From: Jacaranda mimosifolia
Lineage: Eukaryota > Streptophyta > Magnoliopsida > Lamiales > Bignoniaceae
Assembly (NCBI GenBank): GCA_018894105.1
Contig: CM032117.1
Location: forward strand, 1,205,501-1,269,500
DNA length: 64,000 nucleotides
Direction: 5' to 3'
Part shown: positions 35,901 through 48,415 of the stretch, in pieces
Layout: each line of letters opens with the position of its first letter
Position numbering within the stretch: position 1 is the first letter of the stretch
The notes under the pieces: model-generated
What the model was told of the DNA's origin: nothing
The model's database searches: none
Seen by the model: only the letters and a program-made list of their open reading frames with translations
Made by a program: the position numbers and the translations under genes

Positions 35901-38900
35901 CATTAATTCTATACCATTAAATTTAAGGCCAAGATTTTAATACATGCAAATATTTTCCTTTTTTTAACTCTCATCTAAAAATCCATCACAATTCAAAATG
36001 GAATGGAGGTAGTATTTTCTACATTGTTAAGTGTTTAGTAATTTGAAGCTCATTGGCTAAAACTAGGTCATTAGATAACTAGTTCACTTAAATCAAATAG
36101 GATCTGATTCTAGTATCTCCTAGTCATCCAAGTCATATTAGTTAACTAAGGGCCCGTTTGGTTTCATTTTCAAAAACCACCTTCACATTTTCTACTATTC
36201 CAAAAATGAAACACATCACTTTTTAGACATTTTCACCCGACATCATTTTCATTTTTATTTTCATTTTCAAAACACATTCCCCAATAATCTATATATCGTC
36301 CCTCTCTATTCTATTATTTTTATCTCTCTCCACCTACAACCTACTACAAGTAACATAATCATTACTTTTTCAATAATCTATCCAAATACAAACTTATTTT
36401 CAACTCATTTCTACTAACAACTTTCTAACATTTTGAAAATGATGAAAATGAAAATAAAACCAAACAGGCCCTCAAAGAGTCTCTAATACAATTTATAATT
36501 TCTCAAGTTACAAGTTAGGTCTACTTAATTTCAGCAATTTCTGTAGAGACAGACATCGGCAGCAGAATTTTATTGCAACAAAAAGTTACACAAAGATGAA
36601 ATAAATCAAGTTAATCAATTAGTTTAAATCATCTCCATTATAAATGGAATCATAGCTGGTACTTGATAGGATTGCTCATAAATATGGTTCATTTGGTTAC
36701 GAGTAACAACAAACCCCATGGCAACAACATTTTGATTTGGTATGGAGGCATCATAGATTAACAATGAAAAAATGACTGGCTGAAATGAAGGCAAATTTTA
36801 TCACAGAAACACTACATTCAATGGCACAAAGCCCCATCATATAGAATATATTTATCTGTTAAAGAAGATACAGTATAAAAAGATTGTTTTTTTTGTTTGT
36901 TTATTTTTTTTTTTTTGTGGGGGGGAGAGGGGGGGGGATTGTACTAGCAGCAGTCAGATTCAAAGTGTCAAAAAGAAAGCTAAATAATAGAAATATCCAA
37001 AGAAGTTGATATGATTGGTTTTGACCTCATCTTTTGGTAGGAATGGTAGAATTGGAATCAGAATATCTACATCCTGTAAAACGAGAAGCAACAAAAATTA
37101 GAATAGGAAAATACTAATATAATTATTTAGACTCCGTCTGGGGAAAAAAGGACCTATACGAAACATATTTTCCAGGAATTATCAAGTATAATAGTCACTA
37201 GAACTAACCGACCTTCAAAAATGGAACTACATTTGAACATGGACTTACAATTGTTTAACATACATTACTGACTCTCGATGTCAATGAGTTGAAATTTTAG
37301 AATGGGAACGCTTGATGGAAAACAAAAACAGGACCACCCTGAGTAGGGTAAAGATAGTGAAGATATAAAGAAGATGGTCTACAGTTACCTTTAGCTTTGC
37401 ATCGTATAACCTCTTAACAGTAGATACCAACTCTGGAGAAGGAACTGTTCCATCGGTCAGTGTATGCACAATCTGCAGTTGCATAAGCAATCATCAGCAA
37501 ACACGGATACTCCCACACACACCAGCCGTAAGAAGAATATATAAAAGGAAAGACCTGAGTGACAAGCCCTTCACTTCCAGTTGGTGAATTGGATAGTATA
37601 TCAAGGAGATCATGGGATGAGCCAATAGTTCGAACAAGTAAGGGAATTTGACGATGAACTGCCTGCACCATGATGAAGCTGGTCATCATAACAATTAACA
37701 GCCTAATAACAAGATTTCAATATATATATATATAGAGCTTTTCATTGGCATAAACGTTAGGTGATTGCATCAAACCTGCTTCGCCACCTTCGATGTGTCT
37801 CTATAAACATCAAATATTTGCCGGAAAAGGGAGTGTTTCTGTTAATCAAACATTATAACATTAGGTTGGAAAGTACCTTGGTAACACCTGTAAATCATCA
37901 ATTCTGGAAAGCAACAGAAAGAGCATGAATTATACCTTTGTACACAATGCGAAATATAGAGACGCACCACGCTGCACCTCAGCTACCACAGAAGACGGAA
38001 TGCTTTCAGACACTGATAACTGATGACTGTCAGGGGAAATCTCTTTAGTTGCTGAACTCATTGACTGACTTTCACTTGAAGGATTTTCTTCCTAAATAAA
38101 ACGAATTTCAAATTTCTAAAGATGGAGATTTATGAACCAGAGTGATCAAACATAGGGATGGAGTCATTAAATATATCAAACTCAGTATAAATGTCAAGTA
38201 CAGAATAGAATTTCTTAAACCTAATCTGATTAATATAAGTTTCTCACATCTCCTGTTTCCATGCTCTCCTCGAGAAGGATGGATTTGATTTTGAATAGTT
38301 AATATTTCTCTTTCATTTTCTTATGCATTATAACAATTTAATTTAAAATTTATAAACGTGAAACCACTGCTCATAGACAAATCATATGGCACTTAGTCTC
38401 TTAATTCTTCTTCAACTTTTTCATCCTTTCCGCCAAAAAGCCCAAGCTCAAGAAATAACAAAGTAGTTTCTTTTTTTCCCAGAAGTAGATTCTAATAATT
38501 TGCATATTGAGACACTTAAACCAGGGCAAACTGGTAAGAGAATTTGAATATTCGTTCATATCTACTTTTGGATTGTTACCTTCTGTAGTTGAGCATGGGA
38601 TCCATCAGCCTCCTTTGCCAGTGCAGTTTGATCATCACTCACAACTGATAGCAACGTTTCCTTGGCAAAATCTTCAATTTTTTCAGATACAGATGACAAA
38701 GGATAAAGCTTATTCGCCACCTAGAAAGTCAAAATGAATCATCACAAGAGATGAATTTAAATGTGTTCTTTTGGAGGATAGACTAAAAATTTTAGGAAAA
38801 AGCAAGTTATGCATAAATACCAGACGGATTGCCTTCATTCGCACTTCTTCCAAGTGATGAACTGCACTCTATCGAAAAATCAAATCCATAAAAGTCAGTT

Positions 38901-41900
38901 TAACCAAAATGGAAGAAAAAACTAGACAGTGGACACAACAGAAGGCAAAAGGATTCACATGGACTTCTCCATCACAACAAGTTGAGCAACGGAATGAGTC
39001 TGGAAAAGAAGAGGGCACCTAACAGAGGATTTTTTTCTTCTCTTTCTTAAGCAAAGAGAGGATTTTAACACACGAAATTATGTGGCAAGAGTTATTTAAG
39101 TCAGAAAAATTGGTTTGTCTATCACAATACAAAATGCTGTAGGTTAGCAGTCCACATACATGTAGCGTTTCCGTATGTGTGTGTGTGGGTGGGTGGAGAT
39201 AGAGAGCTTTATTGATAGAGAGAACAATTGAGATGGAAAACAGAGACAAGAATCCAGTCCCTTCAGCAATAAAATTTTTCTGGGATGAAATCTAGTATAG
39301 GAATGGAACCTTCAAAGCAATTTTGAGGCAAGCATCACGAATTGGAGGTCTCAGCAAAATCAGGCTCCACACAGTACTAAGCCCTTGGGTAACTCGATCT
39401 CCACCATGCAACTCCTTATCATCATTATCATTACTACCAGGAGAACATAAGCATTCCAACATTTCAAATATAGACTTTGGCAGATATGGGACTTCACCAA
39501 GCAATCTACTCAAAGATTTGTCTGAAGCTGGAAAAGAATCCCTCAGTGTTTCTGCCTGTATTGAAGAAAGAACGATAGAGATATGAGAATGCAATCTCAC
39601 AATATATTCAAGAGGAACAAAATGGAGATTGAACATATATGCACACCATTTGGAGAAGAAAAGTTTCATATACAGATGTAGCAGTTGTTGAAGTAAAAAA
39701 ATCACGGTCTTCTTCTGCCTCACCAAATAACCTGTATAGGACGCGCAATGTTAACTCGTGCCCCTGAAGACATACACTAATCAGCCATATTATACAAATC
39801 ATGAGGGTGAAAAAATCATTCAACAGAAAGATGGATCTGGAAAACAGAAGTAAAATAAATTGGCAATGTTCCAAAGAATAGGCATGATCAGGCGGGGGGG
39901 GGAGCGGGGGGGAATTGATAGAATGAAAACGTTGATACCTGAACAACGAATGATGGACTATCATATATTAACCACCCTAATTTTCCAAATATAATAAGTG
40001 ATAATTAGGAAATGCCTGCACACATGCAAAACCCTCCCATCCCTGTATTTTAAGAATCTCTAAGATGTTTAGACTAACTCAATTAGAAGGCAACCATATA
40101 TTTATTGATAAGTTATTATTTACAGAACAATAATTAAGTCATATATCTAACCAGACACATAAGAAAACAACCAGCGTGAGATGGGGGAAAAGAATAAAAG
40201 TACAATAACTATCTTTCTCTCCCTCCACCAAAGAAATTAGAAAGTCACAGAAGTATTACTATTAGCCAAATGAAAAAAATTGGCAAGCATCAGTGCAGCA
40301 CCACTGTGGTTTTGTAGGTTATAGTGCCTGATGTTCTTGTTAACAAGTTTCCAGCACGAATAAGGACAATACAACTCATGTAATACGAATCAAACACGGA
40401 AAAAAGGGGGAGGAAAAAAAAAGCATGCCACCTCTCACACGCTAAGAAAAAAGAACATAAGATATCCATTTACCTCGTGATTTACATAATCCGACAATAT
40501 ATGTGCTTTCAGTAACTTCCATGGGTCTAGCTCCGACGGAAACTGCATCAAACAAACACATCATAACAAACATTTAGCAATTAGTATCACAAAAAGATAC
40601 TGGCTCATACACGTCAGGGTGTTTACCTCCACTCCTGAATGGGCAAGAATAGAAAAACGGACTTGAGATCCCCCGGCTACAGTAACTTGCTTATATGCAT
40701 CAATAATGCGCACAAAAGCCAGTTGTTGTAATTGATCCTTTTGTTCATCAGCTAGGGAGATGATGGGAGCAGATATCTTTGGCAGAACCAGCTGTGAAAT
40801 TGACCCAAAAGAAGTTGCAGTTGAGGAATTCAAGCTGTTTGTGTCCATGGTTGCAGTTTTAGGGCTAAGCTCCTCAGACCTTTCCATAGAAAATGATGGA
40901 GCTAATTCTATTGACGTGCTATCTAGTTCCATTGGTGTCCCACCAAATTTAGTTAATTTCTCTTGATTGACATCATCTAAATCAGTCAAGCCGGTTGAAG
41001 AAACAGCCACACTTTCAGGCAATCCATCTTCATGAGTGGACAAAGCAAGTCCAGGAATTTCATCCACCACACCTTCAGTATCATTGACTTCAGATGTGAT
41101 TGCTGTATAACCAGTCACCATTGCAGATGGAATGTCTTCACGAGAAACAGACTCACTGATAGACACTGTTCCTTGTTGGCTTGCATGATTCAAGTCATCA
41201 TAGGCAACATTACTGTCAGCCAACGGCGCCTGCGGTTCCTCTTCTTCTTGAGTTTGCTGCATTCCAATCAAATTGCATCCAATTTAAAAAGAAAACAAGA
41301 AACAAGATGGAAAAAAAAACGAAAAAAGAAAGAGCAGCGGAGGCCACCAATCAACACCATCACATTGAGAAACTTAGAAAAGAAAAACAAATAAGTTGTT
41401 TAAATGAGAAAACTATAAAGCACCAGAAAACTATATTTAAATGAGAAAACGATACATGCCTCAAGCTCACTAGATACTGAATGCTGAGGATCTTCAATTC
41501 CACTTTCTTTCTCTAGAGATGACCTAGATTCTGAAAGTATGTTTGTCAGCAACAAAGACAAGTGTTTGATATGGGTATCATTTCCTACCATATCAGGATG
41601 AGCAACCATATCTGCAAGTGGCTCTTCATTCTCTTCCAATTTAAGGCTTTTGGGAGGAAGGTTCCGCATATTAGCCATAACTACTTCAGCTAACAAGTCG
41701 GCTGATATGCTAGAGATGAGAATCTCCAAAGAAGCAACCGCTTTCTCACCCTGAGCAACCAATGCACCAAACATTGCCACAAGCTGCTGCACAGGTCCAC
41801 TATCTGCATCTGATTTGGATGGTGTTGGTCCACTAGAAGGGACGCTGTCCTGTCCCCCACTCGTTTCATGCCCTGGTTCCTCTAATTTCTCAGATGTCAT

Positions 41901-44900
41901 TCTTGCACGCTTTCCAGACATGTCATCCTCACTAAACTCTGGCGTATCTAGCCCTCCAGTTCTTTTTCGGCCAGCATTACTATGTTCAGTCACAAATGCT
42001 ATAGAAGGTTTTTCATCCTGTAAGAAGTTTGTGGAATCATTTGCAAACACTCTCTTTTTAGATGGATGTTCTTAAACATGATCAACTGACAAAAGTAAAT
42101 ACCTCATGAGTTTGAGCCACATGTGAATCACCTGCCCCCTCTGTTCCTCCATCGTTCTCAGATATTTCATTTGCATCCTGTTCAGTTGGTCTTCCAACTT
42201 TAATTTCTTTCAATGCACCAACTAGACGATCCCTCCACTGCAAAACAAAAGAATGCAGATAAACTACAGGTCAGCATCATTGTGGAAATTCAGAAAGCAA
42301 AAAGATTATAGTATTGAAGCCTGACTATAATTATTTGCCTAAAATATTCAGAGTAACAATGAGCAATTGACTTGGAATGTTAAAAAGAAGATAAATGAAT
42401 GACATTGGCACGTGATAATTGAAACCAGTCAGAAAACATAAAAGAAAATGTAATCATGCGGCTGTGAAGGCAGATCATGGAAGCCCAAACAGAAAAAGCA
42501 CATGGTTCAACATGCAAAATGAAGTTTTGAAGTGTGAATCACAGAAAACAATATACCGGTGCAGCACCAGGGTGTGCACAGTTCAAACAGGATTCAAACG
42601 CATTCTTCAGAGCATAATGCAACCCGGCAAGATGCATGCCTTTGCTAGCGGTGCTTGAAGGATCCAAGCCAAGTAGAACTGGCAAAATACGACCATAAAA
42701 GGCAGGCCTCTTTCGTGCAACTGCTGACAGACTAAAGCAATAGAAATGTAAACCAATTTAAGTAACAGAAAAGAGAGTGTGTTGTGTGTCTCCGTGTGTG
42801 CGATTGAGAGAGTATGCACCTTTTGATTAGCACAATAACCATCAAATAACTATGTGATTTCAAAGATGGGAATCTCAGCTGATCAAGTAGTAGACCCAAA
42901 CTTTGGCTTGCTTCAGCGGACAAATCTCTAACATTGAGTATCGGATGTCCGCCACGAAGCCATGAGACATTGAATTCCTCAAAATTCCCTGCAGCAAAAG
43001 AAAGCAGCTCATGAGTATACATATATAATACCAACCCACCCACATATATAATCATCTATTTGTTTGTGCATATTCATCCATATACTGTAGCAGAAGTACA
43101 GAACCTTACTTTTCAAAAGTATAAAATCCCACAAAACATAGAAACAAATTTACCTTCAGAAATTTGATCAGATGGTGGCTCCAAAGAGACATTAGGATCA
43201 GGGGTATAAAGTAGCAGAACTGATTCCACGAACTTCAATGCAGGCAACCTTCTCCCATCACTTCCCACCTTAACACATGTTTAGTAGTCAAACAATGTTC
43301 AGAAACAATGCAAATTTCATGTTGCCACATGCTGCTTACCTTAAACGCCATAGAGTATATTTCATCTCTGAACTTTAGCACACATGCCCATGATGATCTC
43401 AGTGATTCACTGAACTCACTTGAGTACAAGCCCTGTTGAAGAATATGCAACATTATATAGTGGCACCCACGCTTCCTTGCAGCAGCATATTGCAAATATG
43501 ATAGTTGTTAAAAAAAGGCAAGGGAAAGAACAAGGTAATTCCAATCCAGCTACTGATGCCACATCATTTACCACTGTATTCCAAACCACAACCAACTTCT
43601 TGCACAAAAAGCGACCAATATTCTCCTTTTAGAATCTTCTTGATATGGATATCTTTCTTACAATCAATCAAACACCAATAGATGAGTGAGGTTTTCAGAT
43701 TACAGCATTTGAACTATGTTGTCAACAGTACATTTAGATTCCATTCAAATAGGATCATAAAATTAAAGGGCTGAGGTTAAAGATAAGGATTAGAGCTGCT
43801 CTCCTCTTCGTAATTTGCAACTTATATCAGACCAATACAAAGCTATCAGTAGTATGTGAGTTTGCATATGCAAACAAGTACTTCTCTTCAGTTCTTAAGT
43901 TAAAAACTTTATTCTGGTATTACAGGAAATCAGCAAGTAAAATAACTAAAATGGTAAGAAAAAGTGGAAGGGAAGATGGAAAAGCTTCCATGAATCACCA
44001 ATCAATGAAGTTTCCAGATTATCACCCTCCAACCATGTTGATGCCACATCAAAATCATAACACGAAAATTTCATTTTAGGGATTCAAAATCTGAACCAAC
44101 CTGGATGGCAACTTTGACCAGAGAACAGCGGAATATATCAACACCACACACAATAGCTTGTCGAGCAACAGCAGGTGTATCATCTTTCAAAACATCTATC
44201 AGTGCTGGAATAATTTCAGGTAACAACTCCAAGTGACTTAAGCCAATTTCACCAATCATCCTACATAAATACGGATCATTATCAAGGTCTGACTGTAGGA
44301 AATAAACACCTCAAGTACTCTTCATGACGTTTTTTTTTTACTTCACTGCATTATAACTAGTTGACAACTCAGACATTGAATACATAACTTCCCCCCACCC
44401 CCCCATTCCAAATAAGAGAAAAGGAAAAACAATTAAATGGCATTGTATTACAAGTTTCTACTAAGATTACAAAGTAACAACATTCACCATATGCATCGAC
44501 ATATAAATGCAGAAGATTATCATTCATGGTACAATGAAAATTGCAAACAAACTAAGCTGAATAACCAACTAGGGCTGCAACTGAACCAAGCTGTTTTGGA
44601 GTAATATATAAGTAACCAACATACAACATTGATTATTAGAGGAGTAGATGACACTAAAACTCCTTAAATTAATTTACCAGAAACACACAAGGAAAACTTT
44701 TCTCTTGCAATTTAACCTGCCCCACTGATGGTCTTTTCCATATCAGTCAAGAATTTTGTTATACAATTTTCCTTCACCGTCACCCTTCGGCTGATTTGAC
44801 TAGTTGTTAAAAGAGGTCTCAACAGTAAATTTTCGTTAACCAACAAGCGGGAAGATGAATATTCGTAGCTACTAACTATAATCAAAATATCTTAGCGCAC

Positions 44901-45334
44901 CCTGCCAACAAACCATCTTCAACCAACATTAATAATACAATAAACATTTCGAGTTGCCTACATTTGCCAAAAAGAAAATGGAGTTGAGGAAATTAATACA
45001 AGTCTCAAATTCCTACACACAACCCATTAAAAAACACAGCACGCACATACACAATTTGAGAAATTAAACACGCTTGTAGCTATACATAAGCATAGCTTGT
45101 CAGACGCACTTACTGAGTTATATATTTGCGGACAGGGCTCAAACGGTCCGACAGGAGGTCAAGAATAGGGGAGAGGAACTCCACGACCAACACCTCATCC
45201 GCGGCCAAGAGTTCGTCCCGAAGCCGCCGCAAATGGTCAAGCTTCGACGCAATGTCAGCGGCACCGCCGTACTTAATTGAGTTAATTCGACTTGCGATTT
45301 TCTCCCGGGACACAACTGCCATCATTCCCACCAT
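32922..45334 (-). CDS. ESP4: Symplekin, mRNA 3'-end processing scaffold (ESP4/TANG1 type)
   Basis: 27 exons, first 45114-45334, then 44101-44260, 43340-43432, 43154-43268, 42820-42988, 42557-42731, 42103-42237, 41460-42017, 40627-41256, and eighteen smaller ones ending at 32922-33075. All phases agree, giving ~1348 aa, typical of plant symplekins. Residues ~1-350 are HEAT-like (RLRDELLAADEVLVVEFLSPI, HLELLPEIIPALIDVLKDDT, WLRGGHPILNVRDLSAEASQ), matching the symplekin/Pta1 N-terminal domain. A long acidic, Ser-rich central part follows. The C-terminal symplekin domain lies at ~1110-1300 (PLPLLFMRTVLQAIGAFPSL, WKYPKLWVGFMKCA), then a Gln/Thr/Glu-rich tail. Symplekin scaffolds CPSF/CstF cleavage-polyadenylation factors in the nucleus. 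Exon 34737-34832 ends at a GC donor (AAG|GCAATA). The donor after exon 41460 is also GC, or an upstream GT six codons earlier. ESP4 versus TANG1 was chosen partly from the DnaJ neighbour, so the symbol is less certain than the family. Confidence 0.93.
36150..36471. mobile_element. Tourist-like MITE in a symplekin intron
   Basis: A 322-bp element with left end gggcccgtttggtttcattt and right end (reverse complement) gggcctgtttggttttattt. It is flanked by TAA on the left and TCA on the right, a likely mutated 3-bp target duplication. Its interior closely matches 52387-52716 (cacattttctactatt, ccaataa(t/c)ctatatat, tctctctccac). It lies in the 1.66-kb intron between exons 35290-35364 and 37026-37073. 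Confidence 0.8.
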
Positions 45335-45740
45335 GGCCTCCGTCGCCAAAAAGGAAAGAACAAATAAAGAAACCCTAGGTTTCTAGAATAACGCAGAGAG
45401 AGTTCATAGAGTATCGAAAATTGAAGTGTTGGTTCAACAGAAAATGAATTTTTCTGGAGTCGAGGGTGAGAGCGTGGGAATGTACATCGTTTGCCGGATT
45501 GTCGTCTCCGAAAAAGCGGGATTAAAAACTGTTCTCTCCGGTCATGGAATATTACCTGTGAACTAAAAGCGTGTTTCTCTAGGAGGCCCAAAGCTTTTCC
45601 AGCAGTCCGGCCCATTAAGGAATTGAGCTGGATATTTGCTTTCAAAACTCCTGGGCTCTGGCCCTTCTGGCCCGGCCCATTTCTAAAAGCGACGAGTTTA
45701 AGATAAGAAATGTTGAAGGGACAAGACAAGAAAAGACACC
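45335..45740. promoter_or_regulatory. Shared bidirectional promoter of symplekin and STR10
   Basis: Only 406 bp separate the start codons of two divergent genes. The interval must hold both leaders and both core promoters. No TATA box is obvious for either direction, consistent with broadly expressed genes. Short frames in the interval on both strands have no recognisable product. Confidence 0.7.
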
Positions 45741-47288
45741 ATGGCAATTCAACTGAACCACCACCACCACCACATATCCACCTTGAACCACAGCAGCAAA
45801 CACCTCCAGCCACCGTCCTCCGCCGCCCCTCAGCTGCGCTCAGCTTCTCTAAGGGTACATGCAGTTCTAGGCGGTAGAGTTCAGGAGCTGATACAATCCG
45901 GTGCTGTCACCCCCATACTGCCAAAAGATGCAGCCTCAGCAATGGAGTCCCAAGGATACACATTGCTGGATATCAGGCCACACTGGGAGAGAGAGAAGGC
46001 ATGTGTTTCAGGGTCACTCCACGTGCCATTGTTCGTAGAGGATAAGGATAACAGCCCCATCACATTGTTGAAGAAATGGGTGCACTTTGGTTATATTGGG
46101 CTGTGGACTGGACAGTATTTTACCATGATCAATCCTGGTTTTCTTCAAGAAGTTGAGAAAATTGTTCCTGATAAAGATTCTAAGCTGCTGGTAGCTTGTG
46201 GAGAGGGACTAAGGTAATGCTGAACTATGATTCATAGTGGTGTTTTCAACCTTATTTGAATGTTATGGGGAAATTGAAAATAGGACCATTCAAATCATCC
46301 TTTCGTAAACAACAATTCGATCGAAATTATTAGAGGTAGCGATATTGGATCATAACAACTAAAAATTCAAAAAGAAAAAGGACTTTGTTTGTCAAAAATA
46401 CTATCAGTATCATTTGTCGTGCGAGTAGATTTTAATGCCGACACCAATTTCTAGCAAACAAAAATTTTTTTTATAATTTTTTAAGTATTATGATCTTTTG
46501 ATATTATCTTCAACATAAATAACAATATCTAATCTATCAAATCAATTCGTCTTCGAGATTTGAACAGTATATCATTTGAATTAGCCAACCAATCTAAAAT
46601 TCTTTTATTTGTCTTCCGTTTCTTTGTTTTTTTCTATAACTTACTTCGTGAATTCCTTCATTCGATCCTCATTTGCTAAATGGTCATTTGAGCGGCTTAC
46701 AATTTATTCTAATGTTAATTATTTTATGGTTGTATTTTTTAATATTGTCGTGCAAGTAAATTTTGATGCTCACACCAATTTTTAGCGAACAATTTTTTTT
46801 TTTTTTATAATTTTTCAAGTATTATGATTTTTTGATACTATTTTCAACATGAATAACAATATCTAATCTATCAAACCAATTCGTCTTCGAGATTTGAATA
46901 GTATATCATTTGGATTCGCCAACCAATCTAAAATTCCTTTATTTGTCTTTCGTTTCTTTGTTTTTTTTCTATAACTTACTTTGTGAATTTCTTCATTCGA
47001 TCCTCATTTGCTAAATGGTCATTTGATCGGCCTATTCTTACAATTTATTCTAATGTTAATTATTTTATGGTTACATGAACATGAAGGTCAATGATGGCCG
47101 TTGCAAAATTATACAACGGGGGATACAAGAGTCTGGGGTGGTTGGCCGGAGGGTTTAACCGAGCAACTGATAATGATTTTCCAAGAATCGAAGGTGCTGA
47201 GAAGTTGCAATATGCAACTATTGGAGGTGCATCATATTACTTTCTTAAGTTGCTTATTATATTACAAGCTGTGGGAAAGAAAACTTGA
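45741..47288 (+). CDS. STR10: Chloroplast rhodanese-like protein 10
   Basis: Two exons, 45741-46213 and 47087-47288, joined by a GT-AG intron (AG|G phase), encoding 224 aa. The first ~42 residues are rich in His, Ser, Pro and Ala (a run of five His, then KHLQPPSSAAPQLRSASLR), which looks like a plastid transit peptide. A single rhodanese domain follows, with LLDIRPHWEREKA, GSLHVPLF and the active-site loop around C153 in ACGEGLRS. A hydrophobic stretch near the C-terminus (YYFLKLLIILQAV) could be a membrane anchor. The segment SPITLLKKWVHFGYIGLWTG matches my memory of Arabidopsis STR10 (At3g08920) and not STR9. The catalytic Cys suggests sulfurtransferase chemistry, though the physiological role of STR10 is unknown to me. 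The start has a strong context (CACCATGG). Its intron contains a 330-bp tandem duplication. Confidence 0.93.
46413..47072. repeat. Tandem duplication inside the STR10 intron
   Basis: Unit 1 (~46413-46731) and unit 2 (~46744-47072) share ttgtcgtgc, aagtattatgat(c/t)ttttga, aacaatatctaatctatcaaa, caattcgtcttcgagatttgaa and aatgttaattattttatggtt in the same order. Divergence is a few percent to ~10%. Unit 2 ends 14 bases before the 3' splice site; unit 1 ends in TTTTTT instead and offers no matching acceptor. Together they make up ~650 of the intron's 873 bp. Confidence 0.88.
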
Positions 47289-47571
47289 TCGATCCCATGA
47301 AATGAAACCAACTTTTGTAAGCTTATTCAAATTTCATTAATTAGCAGAAGTTGCTGGTTCTTTGAGAAATTACTGTAGCACCTCCAACTAACATGTTATT
47401 CATTATGTAAAATGGAAAAATCAAGAGAGAAATGGTCTGAATTTGGTTATAACTTGGCAGTTTTGTTAGAAGCAAGACCCTCATGGAATAGCTAGATTCA
47501 CTTTAATAAAGAAATGAACCCTTTGTCTCAATTTAAACTTCCTTCCTAATTCTGAGAAGGAATATTAATAT

Positions 47572-48339
47572 TATGGGTGTTCACGGTCCGATTTGGTTCG
47601 ATTTTGGGAAAAATCTCAATCGAACCAACCAATCGGTTTTGATATATGACCAATCATTCGATTTGGTTCAATATGGAGAACCAAACCAAACCAAACCAAT
47701 CAAATTTGGTTTGGTTTGGTTCGATTTTTCGGTTTTCCTTAATTTCAAATTTCAAGTATAGATGAAACAAAATTCATTACATTTCTCATATAAATTAACT
47801 TGCAAAAAGTGAAAGTTTAGTTGAAGAGAAAATATTATGTAGTTGTAGAATCGCAGAACCTAAAATTAATAAGGTATAAAGTTAAAGAGATAAATACACC
47901 AAAGTAATAAGAGAAATGTTATTTTATTTTATATTGTCACGAACGTTGTGAAAAAAACCAATAAGAACCATTTTTTCGTAATCACTATTTTTGTAATCAT
48001 ACAAGCTCAGACCAAGCCCAATTTTTTTATGGCACTAAATTGATGAATGATAGGAATTGGGTTAAAATTTGGGCTTGGGTGGGAAGGAAATAAGTAAAAA
48101 AATTGAGGGTATTTTTGGCAAAATACATAAAATTTGGGATTTTAGTAATATACTATTGGTTTGGTTTGGTTTGGTTCGGTTTGGCGGTTTTGACTTTGCC
48201 AACCAAAAACCGAACCAAACCGTCCAGTTTTTCAAAATTAAAAAAAAAAAAACAATTTAATCGATTTTTTATAGGTTTTCAATTTTTTCAGCCGGTTTAA
48301 TCGATTTTGTTCGAATTGGTTTGGTTTTGAACACCCCTA
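47572..48339. mobile_element. Non-autonomous hAT element (768 bp)
   Basis: It starts TATGGGTGTTCA and ends TGAACACCCCTA, short inverted repeats typical of hAT elements. A perfect 8-bp duplication, attaatat, flanks it (47564-47571 and 48340-48347). Both arms are built from repeated tttggttt/aaccaaacc motifs that can pair with each other. Short frames inside encode nothing recognisable. It is related to the remnant at 26598-27134. Confidence 0.85.
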
Positions 48340-48415
48340 ATTAATATATCCTTAAACAATCATATTAGTCACACTTGTTCATGCTTCAGATATTCGACTC
48401 ATATTATAGATAATA

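Noticed and set aside
39920..39965. Possible extra symplekin exon ending ...TTGTTCAG|GTATC
   Set aside because: Exons 40474-40542 and 39647-39763 join in phase and give a continuous conserved protein; adding this piece would insert non-conserved residues.
41032..41444. Plus-strand open frames of 87-120 codons over the symplekin region
   Set aside because: They lie opposite a large symplekin exon and its intron, have low-complexity Lys-rich ends and no domain.
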